This document shows, one piece after another, positions 10,727 to 21,949 of a DNA stretch of 64,000 nt. Source of the stretch: Chrysemys picta bellii (Eukaryota > Chordata > Testudines > Emydidae); the NCBI RefSeq assembly GCF_011386835.1, contig NC_088805.1, forward strand, positions 20,890,836 to 20,954,835, written 5' to 3'. The notes below the pieces were generated by a model. The model was given only the letters and a program-made list of their open reading frames with translations. It was not told where the DNA came from and made no database searches. Both the position numbers and the translations under genes were made by a program. Every line of letters begins with the position of its first letter. Positions within the stretch are counted from its first letter, which is position 1.

Positions 10727-11912
10727 CTTAAAAATATGCAAAACTATACTTAGTTCTCTTGCTGCATAAACAAAAAAGGATGGTCACAGAAAGACGACAT
10801 GACTTTTTGACTGAAATGAATGATGGAAAAAAAGTATCACTCCATCCACAGAAACACTTCATACATTTTACATCACACTTTATTTAAAAAAAGAATATGA
10901 ATAACTGTTCAAGTAACATTAATTGTTTGCATAAATCCTCAAACGGAGAGGAACTCAGAATGGAGTGGTGGTCTCTCAAAGACTTCAGAATAGATGTTTT
11001 GAAAAGGTGAAAATAATTATCAGTACAGAAGTTTTCCCCCCCAATGCAGCATATCACACTTAAAAAATTTTTTTTCGAAACCTACACATCTGACTAATGA
11101 TTACTGATGGCTGGCTCAGATACGATTTCCATTCCATTCTCCTTTCTTATTCTGAGAACCAAGCGAATAATTTGATGAATAAGTTTTAATACAAATTAAC
11201 ATTTAAATAGAGGGCAGAAAACTACATGTGGAGTTCCCCCATTTATCCTATCATTTCATGGATGGAAGCTTTGCAAAGCTAGTGCCAAAGATTGAACTTG
11301 TACAATTTACTGGATTCTTTTTAAGCATATCTGTAATCATTCTGTAGTTGGCTCTTGTGCATACACAAATTATACAACTACTGTTTGGGATTTCTTCCCT
11401 CTCATTGCTTACACCCTGGGTAAGAGAAAATTCAAAATAATTTCTTTTGTTTAATTGCATCTCTGATTACAAAACAGGTTATACCACCTCTCGGATATCA
11501 TTATAGGGAACAGATTCTATTTCCTTGGAGGAGTGTCTGTCAAACCTTTTCTTACTAGAGATAAAACGATAAATGTCTCATAATGATGTCTCCTGCATAA
11601 TTGATATCATGAGGCCCAAGTTCTTTTCCTCCAAGAAAATCTTTTTAAAGCATTTCCTTTCTAGAAAAGGAATGATGCCTCTCGCTCAAGTTAAATATAA
11701 TACTCTAGCAGAATTTATAAAGCACATCTCGCTGTAGTATGCAGGTGGCTGCATGATATCTACATGCTGAGTGAAATTCACACCCGTGCAAAGGATCTGC
11801 ATAAGACTCTTATGCTAAACTTCATGAAACTCTATGCAAAACTGAGTAGATTCATAATACTGCTTTCCTTTTCAACAAAGGACTACTCTATTAGTCTCTT
11901 CAGTGTATAGTC

Positions 11913-12553
11913 CAGGAGTGGGCAAACTACAGCCCACGGGATTGCCAGGCCCGTGGTGCAGGAGACTAAGGCAGGCTCCCTGCCTGCCCTGGCCCTGCGC
12001 CTCTCCCGGAAGCGGCCAGCACCACATCCCTGCGGCCTCGGGGGGGAAGAGGGAGGAGAGGGCTCCGCGCGCTGCCGTCACCTGCAGACATCGCCCCCCG
12101 CAGCTTCCATTGCTTTGGGGGAGGTACCCGCAGGCGAGGGCAGCTTGCGGAGCCCTCTGCCCTCCCCCTCCCCGGGGCCACAGGGATGTGGTGCCAGCCG
12201 CTTCCGGGAGTGGCGCAGGGACGTGGTGCCAGCCACTTCCGGGAGCGGTGCGGGGCCAGGGCAGGCAGGGAGCCTGCCTTAGCCCCACTGCATGCTGCTG
12301 CCACCCCAGAGCCACTCAATGTAAGCAGCGCCGGGTCGGAGCCCTCACCCCGAACCCCTCCTGCACCTCAACCCCCTGCCCTGAGCCTCCTGCTGCACCC
12401 TTCCTGCACCCCAACCCCTTGCCCTGAGCCCCCTCCTGCACACCGCACCCCCTCCCACACCCCAACCCCCTACCCTAGCCCTACATTCATGGCCCTGCAT
12501 GCAATTTCCCCACCCAGATGTGGCTCTTGGGCCAAAAAGTTTGCCCACCCCTG
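11913..12553. mobile_element. hAT (Charlie-type) MITE, 641 bp
   Basis: Ends CAGGAGTGGGCAAACTACAG and AGTTTGCCCACCCCTG are inverted copies of each other. An 8-bp duplication GTATAGTC flanks it (11905-11912 and 12554-12561). The interior is GC-rich with repeated CGGGAGCGG / CTTCCGGGAG units and C-rich CCCCAACCCC runs. Open frames through it are by-products of base composition. Confidence 0.88.
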
Positions 12554-12561
12554 GTATAGTC

Positions 12562-13974
12562 TGAAGTCCAGAATTTTCCAAAGAGACCAGCAGAAGAACC
12601 ACCCTTTACTCCACTAGATTGCAATACTGTTTGTTTGAATGGTACATCCTGAAACAGAGACCTTTCATTTTTCAATTGGCTGCAACCATTTAACTTGATG
12701 GCCATTACTAAATCCAAGTAGAAAGAAAAGCAATCACCTGCTACTGGAGTCTTTTGCTAAATCACAACTGGACAAATATTATTTTCAACAAAATACACAT
12801 TGATATATTAGGTCCTGAAGAAAATAATTCCAGCAAAGACAAGGTAGATATCTTGGCCCTCTCCTTGGCACCACTCTCTCCAGAACTACCACAGACACTG
12901 ACTTTTGTTTTTGCCAGTGGGTATTCCTCTTCGCTCCCTTCCTCCCTCCCACCCACCCACCCCCATGCAAGTGGTGGGCGGGGCCTCGGGAGGAACAGGC
13001 CGAGTAGGGACAAGACCTTGGGGCAGAGCAGCAGGAGGAGGTCGGGGCGGGGCCAGGTGCTGGGGCCCACAAAAGATTAATCTGGCCCTGCAGGTGCTGA
13101 ACATCCCTCTTTTTTTTGGTGGGTGCTTATGCCCCAGAACACCCACAGAGTCGGGACCTATGAGAGCTACCACTGTATGATAAGAAAAACTGGAATACTG
13201 TTAACTACAGAATATGTGAAGTGTGCATGGTCACAAATATTTTCATCTATAAATTAATAATCAAAATCCAGTTTTATTATGTGATGGCTCATTGGTTCCT
13301 AATAAGTTACATTAAGAAACCCATGATTATTGGCTTTAATTTGCTCCCTTACTGACAGTATCAGAAATGCATAGGACTAAATGGGCACAGGAAATCAATA
13401 ACTCTCTCTTCCCTAGAGGTCTCAGACACAACATACAGGGTCTATCTTCTCAGGGCACTGTGAAAAGATTTGCATGCCCCCCCCTTATGTTGTACATGTT
13501 AGGCAGGTGACTTCAATCTTCAAGGCTGTCAATCTGAAACCTTCCACGTGTATTAAATGCACTTAAACATAAAAGTGAACTTGGTGAAGTAAAAGGAAAT
13601 AAAAACAAAACTAAAGATTCTTAAGGTTCCTGGGGTTGAGTATTAGACTAACTAGAAAAAAAGATTAAGGAATATTTAATTCACAAAAGTAAATCCTTAA
13701 GAGAATAAAGCAGCAGAAAGGCTATGAAACAGAGTTTAGCCTACCTTCAAACTTGACATGGTAAGAGATCCAAAACTAGACAAAGATTACAACATTATGT
13801 CTTTGTTCCTAGGATTCTCTCTCTATCACAGCCATCAGAACTACCCAGTTTTGCTAAACAAACAACATAATAGAGGAAAACCTGCATGCATTTCCCAGAG
13901 CATAACACACAAAACCACACTTTCTAAACATTTCATACAAGACAATGCTTGTATAAAAAAGTTTTAATCAGAAT
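12562..13974. other. Intron of the EP400-like locus, no gene seen
   Basis: No exon match was recognised here, although EP400 should have an exon between 13975 and 10726. A GC-rich block at about 12940-13180 resembles a degraded repeat. The missing Ser/Pro-rich segment may be deleted or decayed beyond recognition. Confidence 0.5.
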
Positions 13975-14353
13975 ACCAGCTCCAACACAGCAATAGGTAA
14001 CAGTGGAACCTGCCTCTGCATATGGAGTGCTGGCTGTACCTGCTGTTGAAGAAATGTCATGAGCCGGCTATATGGAGCAGAAGTGATGGAAATACTTTGT
14101 GTCTGGGACTCCATTTTCTGAAGCTGTTTCTAGAAACTCTCCGACAGGTGGTTGTTGCTGCGAAAGCTACAATGAAGCTGGGAAAGCCACAGTGAAGACA
14201 TCAGCAGGTTGCTGCCTCCCAAGCAGCTGAGATGGAGGAGTGTGAGAACTTGCCACATTTTCCACAGACATGCTTGGATGGATTATTTTACTGTTGGCTT
14301 TGTTTCTGTCCTGCAAGTTGCACTGTTTGAGGAGTGGGAGGCATTCTACCTGC
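13975..14353 (-). pseudogene. EP400-like second N-terminal exon, decayed
   Basis: After a plausible acceptor (TTTGCAG, 14360-14354) the minus strand reads GRMPPTPQTVQLAGQKQSQQ, a good match to the proline/glutamine-rich EP400 region. A TAA stop (14290-14288) follows. The match resumes in another frame (SVENVASSHTPPSQLLGRQQP), hits another stop near 14168, and resumes again as QTQSISITSAPYS and LQQQVQPALH. The block order is that of EP400, but at least two frameshifts and two stops are needed. This supports loss of the N-terminal half rather than sequencing error. Confidence 0.8.
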
Positions 14354-14360
14354 AAAGCAA

Positions 14361-16490
14361 AAGAAAATCCAACATATCAGTTTTAAGGGTTGACGTTCTG
14401 TTAATTTAACTAGTGAAATATTAAGACAGCAAAAGGGGAAACACAGAGATTTTTGTTAACCAAGTTGCTTTATATTTTGTAACTAATATAATTACATACC
14501 GAAAAACTACAGCTAACAAGCTGCAAAGCAATCAGTGTTTTAAAGTGTGCTGTATAGCAATGCTGCTCTTTAAGCTGATTATAAACTAATTTTCTGTTTA
14601 TGAACATGCAAAATAAAGAGGTGTGAACCAGGCAATCAATTTCATATTAGTCAGAGTATCAAATGATCAAAGGTACAACTTCACTAAAACAACAATTAAG
14701 AAAAACAGCAAATTAGACACAAAGGGGTAAAATATCCAACCCAGTGCTCTGAGAATGAGATGTGCAACTCTCACCAAGGTTACCAGGAATTTACCCCAGA
14801 GGATTTTTATGTTAGATTAATTGGTATTAGGTGTAATGTTCCAATTAGAGAAAAAATAATTTAAGCAATTATCTTTAATTAGAAAGGTAAAACTAGACTA
14901 GTCCTGGTCATTTGCATTATTAAACATTTACTATAAATCTTTGGCATCAGTAGTGGGTATATCAGTTTTATTCTAAAACTTTTACCTTGTATCATTGGCA
15001 TTAGCTGTTGAAGAGGAACTTCTGCAGCCACAAACTTCCATTATAACTGTGTTTTCACAGTCAGTCATTTTCTTTTCAGACATTCCTTCTCACTGGAATC
15101 ACTCTGGTCATTTTTACGGTAGTACAATGGGCCCAATACCAAAACCCTTACTTGTTAGAGTGGTCTCATTAACAAGTGGCCCAGTTCCACAATGGAACAC
15201 CTCAAGTCCCACTGATTTAAACGGAAATTGAGGGCACTCAGCAATTTACAGATAGATCATAACTCTTAATCTTTACTTTAGTTCTGTAATGGACACTCTC
15301 ATAGTTGCATCACTTGAACAAATTCTAGATATGATCTGTTCTGAAAACTGTATAGCAACAAGCAGGATGCAAAATCCACCCTTAAAATGCCAGGACAAGG
15401 GAAACCCAAACAGTGCACAGTCCAGAAGTAAATAAATTAGACAAAATTAACAACAAACTAAGAGGAACTAAGTTGTGTGCGGTATTGTTATCAAAACTAA
15501 CCACGCAATTTTAGTGGCAAAGTTTTATTGTTTTTAATTGATGAGAGATGCAGTCAAAAGTAGTGAATTCTTCTATAACATATCAAATTCAATGAAGGAA
15601 AAAATCTTGGGATATACAAAAGTTAGAACTTTTTAACAACATTTGAAATAGCTGCTGCTGAGATGAAAAAACAATTTCTAACTTGTATCTGGAGATAGGT
15701 GGGCAGTTGCAAGAATATACTTCCATCTGCCTTTTTCTGTCACAATCTTTCCCCGGGAGAAAATATTTTGAAAAAAGAAAATAATTATCCTTTTAAAATT
15801 CCGCAGAACTATGCACCATTTTGTTGATAATACTCCATTATACAGCTGTTTCACTGAAATCATAAGAGGAAAAAGCATATTTTGCTGTGAACCATGTATT
15901 GTTTCTAATAGATTTCTATCACAGTGGAAGTGTGTGCAATTATGAAGGCCTCTCACAAGTGGAACCCGTGTATTAAGTTCCACTCAGATCAAAAGGGTTT
16001 TTTAAACCTCCTTCCAAATATATAAGAATTACAAAGCTTCCCATGATAGAAACCCATAACATTTTATAAACAACAAGCACCTCAACCATAGCCTTTATTG
16101 ATGCTAGGGAGCGTGACTGAGGTGCAGCAATACAGCAGAAAGTGGTTGAGAGAGTTGGAACAAAGAGAGAAAGAAAAGAGAAAATGAGTCAGAGCCTATA
16201 CAGGTGACAAAGAGCATTAAGCCATTTGTATTTCTGTTATTGTATGACAACTTTCTAAAACATCAAAACGAGATAAACTAATGAATAACTTTGGAAAGGA
16301 AGGAAAATAATTCAGTTTTGAAATTAACTAGGCTTTAAATTGCCAGCAGTGGACACTGTGTGATTACAAAACTTGCTTCTGATCACAAAAGGGCTGCAAT
16401 CCAAATAAGAACATAGCTAAGTGACATAATTAAGAACAAGAATGTAATGAAGCAAACAAGGTTAAACAAATCCTGTGCAAGAGTAGCTCA
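14361..16490. other. Intron of the EP400-like locus, no gene seen
   Basis: AT-rich sequence between the two decayed N-terminal exons. I looked for the conserved EP400 exon that normally lies between these parts of the protein (the coiled LDYHYQEM-type segment) and did not find it on the minus strand. No clear repeat ends were seen. Confidence 0.45.
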
Positions 16491-16499
16491 AAAAGGAGG

Positions 16500-16700
16500 C
16501 GATGGTCAGCCAGGGCCTGCCTGCCAGACCTCGCACTGCCAGCCCAGAGGTTGCCACTGAAGATCAGCTACAGAAAGCACTGGGCTGGCCACTGACACCT
16601 GGCCTTTTCCCCTCCCCCAAACTCAAGAGCTTCTCCCTCGCCCCTCCAAAGCAGCCTCCTCAGAACCTTCTCCCCCAGGAGACCCGACCTCAGCATTTTC
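16500..16700. repeat. Diverged copy of part of the 18.2-kb CpG island
   Basis: CAGCCAGGGCCTG, GCCACTGAAGATCAGC with ACAGAAAGCACTGGGCTGG, and CCCCCAAACTC...GAGCTTCTCC occur in the same order as at 18205-18350, with many CpG-to-TpG/CpA changes. It abuts the point where the decayed exon loses homology. It is either a local duplication or two copies of an unrecognised GC-rich repeat. Confidence 0.6.
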
Positions 16701-16729
16701 ACCATGCCTCTTTTAGCTCATTTTTAATC

Positions 16730-17385
16730 CACTTGATGTCCTATCATATACAATGGGTCTGCTCAATTACTTTCCTTGAAGCACTTGATGCTGTTAGAAG
16801 CGGCCCTTGGATACTAGTATTCATGGTGGCAAATTAGTAGTTTTCATATGACAATGTTTGCTTCACTAGCTACAGGTTCAAGATGCTGAATGAAACAATC
16901 TATGAATGAGGTTGTCAAAGCCTGCATTCCCGTACAACAGCAGTTGCTTCAGAATATGGAAGCCCTGCTTGAGCTGTCTTGATACACAAAAAGTCGACAA
17001 TTTGAAGGCCTCAAATTGATTAATCTCCCAAACACACCAACATTTACAAATCTTGGTGTTACATACCAAAGCCAGGATCTAGAATGTCTACCTAAACATT
17101 TGGTAATAACTGCACCAGAAAAGAGCTGGACTGTGTAGGGCTTTGAGACTGAACTTGGAGCAATGGCAAAATACTGGAATATGTGCTAGAGATCGATGTT
17201 CAAACCTCCTTTGCAGAGGGCTAAACTGAAAATTTGACAATGTTGGATTTGGGATTAGCAATGGGATAAACATTATCTGCTGGATTCCTAGAGCTACTGG
17301 TACAACTGCAGTGTCATGTTCCCATTCTGCCCAGCTACTGGAATTCAACTCATTATAAATAGCTATATTTGGTAACTGTGGTGCA
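16730..17385 (-). pseudogene. EP400-like N-terminal coding exon, decayed
   Basis: Read on the minus strand, short blocks match the EP400 N-terminus in order but in different frames: SYQI, then PVAGQNGNMTLQ, then NFQFSPLQRRFEH, then LQVQSQSPTQ, then VVREC with QPHS, then KTTNLPP, then QVLQG and RPIVYDRTSSG. In-frame stops interrupt it, for example TAG at 17365-17363 and TGA at 17347-17345. At least two frame changes are visible, one near 17170-17180. Homology stops near 16730, where a C-rich sequence related to the CpG island at 18.2 kb begins. This exon cannot encode a continuous protein. Confidence 0.85.
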
Positions 17386-17929
17386 GGCAGGCTTCCAGAG
17401 GAGATATGTCCTTTATGGGCAGGGGATAGAGGGAAGCAGCACAGCAACATAGATATCATACCTCAAAACAGAAAATAGATCTGACAGGTAGCTCCTATAT
17501 TTCTCTGCACGTCCAATTTACCTTAACAATAGAGATGACTAAATCCATAGGGAAACAACATTAACACAGTAACTAATATCCATAAAAGCAAGGAAGTTCC
17601 TAGTTAAAGTAAAACATACGTGTATCCAGTATACACCATATATTCCTCATTTGGGTACCTGCTTAGGCCATGTTCAGACTAGGAATCTTGTTTCCTTGTT
17701 TTTGGTCTTCTATTGCAAATTAAATATTTAGGTTTGTGTGTCATTTTGTGCTTGTCAATCTATTTGATGCTTCTTCTAGCATCAACCCTGGAAGCAGCAA
17801 CATGTTCAAGGCAAGAGCCAAGCAGTAGATGTTCTTACTATATATCCAGGTCTGAAGTAAGGCTGCCCAGTGTGTCTTGTTTCAAGCGGTGCCCCGGATT
17901 TTCAGGACTACCCTCGCGCCCTCCAGGGC

Positions 17930-19050
17930 CCTAAAAACCAGCCAGAGGCGGCCACGCAGCACCAAGCTGTAACTCAACCGTGTTTTGTTGGGTTGTTTTC
18001 AACAAACCGGTGGTTAAGGAGCACAGAGTCAAGCAGCCCGTTCTGGGGATAACCTTAAACCCCAGAAAGGCACAGACACCTGCGTGGAGGCAACAAGCTT
18101 TCGGGGCAGTGCAAGGGGACAGGTCGCCCCCTGCCCCGGATAACCGCAGCACGGAGCTGCACCCACCACAGCGCTGACAGCTGCATGACAGGGTCCCTGC
18201 TCAGCCAGGGCCTCGGGGACCCAGGGGTCTGCCAGTCCGGCCGCCCAGGGCCTGCCACTGATGATTAGCGACAGAAGGCACCGGGCTGCTGTCCACCGGG
18301 ACCTGACAGCAGCAGCATCGCCCCCCCGCAAACTCCTCTCCGAGCTTCTCCCCCCACAACCGAGCGAGCCCGCCCCGCCCCCTCCGAGCTTCTGCCTCAT
18401 CAACCGAGCGAGCCCGCCCCGCCCCCTCCGAGCTTCTCCCCCTCAACCGAGCGAGCCCCGCCCCCTCCGAGCTTCTCCCCCTCAACCGAGCGAGCCCCGC
18501 CCCGCCCCCTCCGAGCTTCTCCCCCCTCAACCGTGCGAGCCCTGCCCCTCCCCATCCGAGCTTCTCCTCCTCCCCCTCGGGGGACCTTCTCGCCTCTGAA
18601 CACCGCCCCCCACCCGCCCTCAGTCAGCTCCGCTCGACCCCGCCCCGCCGGGGGCGTGTCTCCGGCCTAGCCCCGCCTTCCAGGGGGTCCTTCCGCCCGG
18701 CTCAGCGAAGTCCCGGGCGATACCACTGCAAGCTCACCCTGGAGGGGGGAAAATGCCGGGTGGGCTGTACCACTGCGGGCTCCGGCGCAATGACCCACCA
18801 GGAAGAGCGAGGCTGTCGAGCAAGGACCGTCCAAGCGGGGAAAGGGGGGGGGGAGGAGGAGGCGCGGAAAATGGCGGAGGACTCCGCTACGGGAACGCAG
18901 CAGGGACATAACAGCGAGGGTGCACAGACACCCCCCCACTTCCCCTCTGCTCTGTGCGCACCAGGGGGCGCTGTTGTCGGACAAGAGGAAGGGGAGGCCG
19001 GGGTGGAGGGGACAACCATCACCTTGCTACACAAGCAGCTAGGGCTCCTG
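17930..19050. promoter_or_regulatory. CpG island at the 5' side of the EP400-like locus
   Basis: CpG density and GC content rise sharply against the AT-rich surroundings. GGGCGTG, CCGCCCC and similar GC-box-like runs are frequent. On the plus strand GGAAAATGGCGGAGG (18867-18881) contains the YY1 core AAAATGGCGG. The island lies just upstream of the first decayed coding exon, where EP400 would have its promoter. Promoter function is inferred from position and composition only; part of it may be repeat-derived. Confidence 0.55.
18335..18565. repeat. GC-rich minisatellite, about 5-6 copies of a 38-45 bp unit
   Basis: The unit begins CCTCCGAGCTTCTCCCCCTC, continues AACCGAGCGAGCCCCGCCC and is repeated in tandem with small length changes. 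The last copy fades into CATCCGAGCTTCTCCTCCTC. It lies inside the CpG island, and long frames on both strands across it arise from the repeats. Confidence 0.9.
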
Positions 19051-19365
19051 CACCTCTTCAGGGCCCAATTCCAATGGGACAGGGTTGTCAACTCCCCCAG
19101 TGTTGCCTTCTGGCTGGGGTTAAGTGGTGCATGTCCGTAAGCCCCAGCTCCTGGAATCACGTTACTATGGAAGAATCACCACTTTCATATTTAAAAAACA
19201 AGTAAGTTTCTGGCCCAGCTTGGGGGGGTGGGCGAAAGGTTAGCAACAGGACCCACCTGTGGGCACATAAGGCAAATAAGAAACACTGTATCTCTTTTCT
19301 TTAAATCATCTTAGTTCTGGGGGGGTCTGACTCATGCTGCTTGGCAACATGAGCTGGGCCAGACT

Positions 19366-19942
19366 TGTTGACGTCACTAGGCCTCACCCTAGGTAACTCG
19401 GGAGGGTGGAAGGCCACTAAGTGTCAATGAAGCCTTCCTGCACTAGGCCTAAGTGAACCAAACTCTATCCTTCCATGTTTAAACTCTAATCAACCTCAAA
19501 AGCCAGGTGCAATTGGAATATGTAAGCAACCAGTTATCTGTGTGCAACCCCCTGCTCAAGCAGTAATAATGAGGCCTGCATGTTTCTGGCTGAAGGGAAA
19601 AAGGACACGATAACGGTTTAAAAAAGTTACTAACAAGCTAGGCTTATAGCTGCCAAGAATGACTTAACTATTACCAGGGATGGGAGGGGTAGAGGGAGGA
19701 AGGGGGGGAGAAAGGGAGGGCTAGAGGGGAAAGGGGGGGGTGAGGCTTAACTGCAAAATGTATAAAAGAAGAAAAACTGTTCCTGTTAATGTGCTTGATC
19801 TGAGATGTGCCTGTCTCCTTGCACCGCTTTGGGATCCCAAATAAACTTTGTTTGCTTCTCCCCCTGGTGTGTTTATTGGCGCGAAGCACACCGGGCAACG
19901 AACCCGCTGTTGCTTTGCCTCGGGCACTCTGTGCTGGCAACA
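19366..19942 (+). repeat. 5' LTR
   Basis: Begins TGTTGACGTCACTAGG and ends GCTGGCAACA. It contains a TATA box TATAAAA (19761-19767) and a polyadenylation signal AATAAA (19840-19845) followed by a GT-rich stretch. A CRE-like TGACGTCA lies four bases inside the start. Confidence 0.95.
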
Positions 19943-19946
19943 GTTT

Positions 19947-19964
19947 TGGCGCCCAACGTGGGGC
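19947..19964 (+). promoter_or_regulatory. Retroviral primer binding site, tRNA-Lys1,2 type
   Basis: TGGCGCCCAACGTGGGGC starts four bases after the 5' LTR and is the 18-base complement expected for the 3' end of tRNA-Lys (the type known from Mason-Pfizer monkey virus). It would prime minus-strand DNA synthesis. Confidence 0.85.
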
Positions 19965-20293
19965 TCGAGGCTGAAATTTAGCCTTGCCCGGACCCCTCTC
20001 AGAGGTCGACAGATTGCGGCGACGACCGACGCCCAGCGCGCACCGGTGACTTTACCGGGGGCCTCGGCGGAGACGTGGTTTGGTCGACCCCGGAGGGCAC
20101 AACGGTGCAACGCGCTCGAGTAGTGGAGAAGCAGCTGCGGGCGACGGTGGGGAACCGGTCCCGTGGATAGGGCGACGGTGCAGAACCGGACCCTTGGATA
20201 AGGTAGGAACAGTCCAGTGGGGACTTTATCTGTCTTGACCTGGGGACGCCCAGTGTCTACCTGTTATGACCTGGGGACGCCCAGTGTCTCCCT

Positions 20294-20704
20294 ATGGGGC
20301 AGGGACAGAGTATGGCAGGCAGGGCAAGGTGTACACCCTTGGAATGCATTCTGGTGAATTGGAAAGTGTTTGGATCGGATCCGTTGGTTAAAAGTAAACT
20401 GAAAAGGTTCTGTACAGTAGACTGGCCTCAATATCAGCTAGAGGACCAGGAAAGGTGGCCACCGGAAGGATCACTTAATTATAACACGATCCTTCAATTA
20501 CTTCTGTTTTGTCAGCAAACGGGTAAATGGAATGAACTTATGTATGTACAGTTGTTTATGTTGCTAAGAGATAGGTTAGATATTTTGCAAAAGTGTAATT
20601 TGACTCCGACAGGTTCGGTAGTAGCTACTGTTAGTCCCCAGAACCCCCCCAGCTGTAATGGCAGGTCCGGTGTCCCCTTCGGCTATCACACCCCCACCAT
20701 ATAA
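20294..20704 (+). pseudogene. ERV gag, matrix part
   Basis: The frame opens with MGQ, the myristoylation start typical of gammaretroviral Gag, followed by a matrix-like region of about 120 residues with the WP...WPPEGS pattern. It runs out of frame near 20650-20700, where the next gag frame takes over, so the polyprotein is broken by a frameshift between matrix and the proline-rich linker. Confidence 0.8.
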
Positions 20705-21044
20705 AGACAAGGTGTCTCAGGTCCCAGAGATTGCCCCCTCGGTGGAATTTTATCCGTTGATCACTGAGACTGTGGTGTCCAGACATGGCTCAGATAGGAA
20801 TCAGGCCACTACTATGCAGGTTTACACCCATGTGCCTTTTAACCCGGTGGACCTAGCAGCCTTTAAGGTACAGGCAGGGGAATTCTCTACAAACCCAAGC
20901 AAGTTTATCTCGGTCTTTGAAGGGTGCCTGGCTAGCTGTAACCCTGACTGGGATGATTGTAATGCCTTATGCAGACCCTGCTGTCTGAGGTGGAGCATAA
21001 TCAGGTTGTGTCTAAAGAAAAGGAAAAGAGGCAAGCGAAAATGA
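20658..21044 (+). pseudogene. ERV gag, linker and start of capsid
   Basis: A different frame from the matrix part. It contains a PPPY late-domain motif (recruits NEDD4-type ubiquitin ligases in budding) and a capsid start with the pattern FNPVDLAAFK and WDDC. Most of capsid after WDDC is missing; the sequence jumps to the end of gag within about 20 bases. Confidence 0.75.
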
Positions 21045-21256
21045 TGGTCGCAGCAGTACAGGCCGGTGGCAGGGGAAAATTCCAGGAAGGTGGAAGGGGC
21101 CGGGGAATGAGAGGACATGGGCGTGGGTGCCCTGGCTCACAGGAAAGGCGTCTGGGTCGCAACCAGTGTGCCATATGCCGGAAGGAGGGACATTGGAAAA
21201 ATGAGTGCCCCAAAAGGGAAGCTACCCCTATAATGACAGCGAAGGATCAAGAATAG
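20969..21256 (+). pseudogene. ERV gag, nucleocapsid
   Basis: An arginine/glycine-rich segment followed by one CCHC zinc knuckle (C67, C70, H75, C80 counted from 20969). A single knuckle is usual for gammaretroviruses. The frame ends in a UAG (21254-21256) that is in the same frame as protease and followed by GGG, as expected for stop read-through rather than frameshifting. Confidence 0.85.
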
Positions 21257-21949
21257 GGGTGTCAGGGAAGATGGACTATCCTGCCCCTGGAACCCCAAGT
21301 AAAAATGCGGGTGGGAGATTCGGACATAGACTTTTTAATAGACTCTGGAGCTGCACGAACCGCCGTAAATCAACCCCTGCAGCTGCCTGTGTCAGAGTCC
21401 CTCACTGTGGTGGGTGCCACAGGGAAAGGAACCAAATGCCCAGTATATGCCCCAGCGGAATGTGCTTTGGGAAACAGAACTCTATCTCACAAACTGACTT
21501 ACCTCCCCGATTGTCCAACACTTCTACTAGGACGGGACCTGCTTTGTCGCTTAGGAGCCACCCTGCATTTCACCCAAGATGAAATAACCCTCACCTTACC
21601 CCCAGAGAATACCTGGATAATGACCCTTGCAACTGAGCCCTCAGCCATGCAAGCCCCAGAGTGGAGCCAGTGGAAAGACAAAAGGAGGGTTAAAAAGCAG
21701 CTTTGCTGGACAGTGCTGGCCCAGGGATTTAAAAATTCCCCCACTATGTTCGGCCAGGCCCTGGCCAGAAACTTGGAGGAGTGGGACAATGAGGACAGGG
21801 TCCTCCTCCTGCAATATGTGGATGACTTGTTAATTGCTGCTGTGGGTCTCACCCCTTGCCTTAAAGCCACTGTGAGCCTCCTGAACTTTGTTGGACTCCT
21901 CAAAAGTGGGTGTGCTCGTCCTGGTTTGTTGCTCCAAAGCTCTGTATAG
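21257..21949 (+). pseudogene. ERV protease joined to a truncated reverse transcriptase
   Basis: In frame with gag across the UAG. The protease shows the active-site motif LIDSGA (about 21335) and the flap-end motif LLGRDLL (about 21525). About 40 codons later the frame enters reverse transcriptase in its middle: the N-terminal fingers are missing and the match starts near VLAQGFKNSP. The catalytic QYVDD box is at about 21811-21825. It ends after a few more codons, leaving no thumb, connection or RNase H. Confidence 0.85.

Larger units (their letters stand above)
423..17385 (-). pseudogene. EP400-like locus (tandem EP400 copy, N-terminus decayed)
   Basis: EP400 is the SNF2-family ATPase of the nuclear TIP60/NuA4 complex, which exchanges H2A.Z into chromatin. 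This locus carries recognisable EP400 N-terminal exons (about 17.4-16.7 and 14.35-13.98 kb) broken by stops and frameshifts. Eleven later exons (10726 to 423) encode the HSA domain and the first ATPase lobe; their lengths sum to 1559 bp and stay in one frame without a stop. The protein differs from EP400 at many positions that are nearly invariant in vertebrates. The conserved block expected between the exons at 5999-5913 and 5548-5177 was not found. Position downstream of PUS1 fits the EP400 neighbourhood, so a tandem duplicate is the best reading, with the normal gene probably beyond the left edge. It could instead be a functional N-terminally shortened paralog. Confidence 0.75.

Noticed and set aside
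15678..15983. A 101-codon minus-strand frame in the EP400-like intron as a possible missing exon.
   Set aside because: Its translation shows no resemblance to the EP400 segment expected at this place.
18760..19140. Plus-strand frame of 126 codons containing ATGGCGG with a good start context.
   Set aside because: Composition is that of a CpG island, no known protein match, and the ATGGCGG fits a YY1 site better than a start codon.
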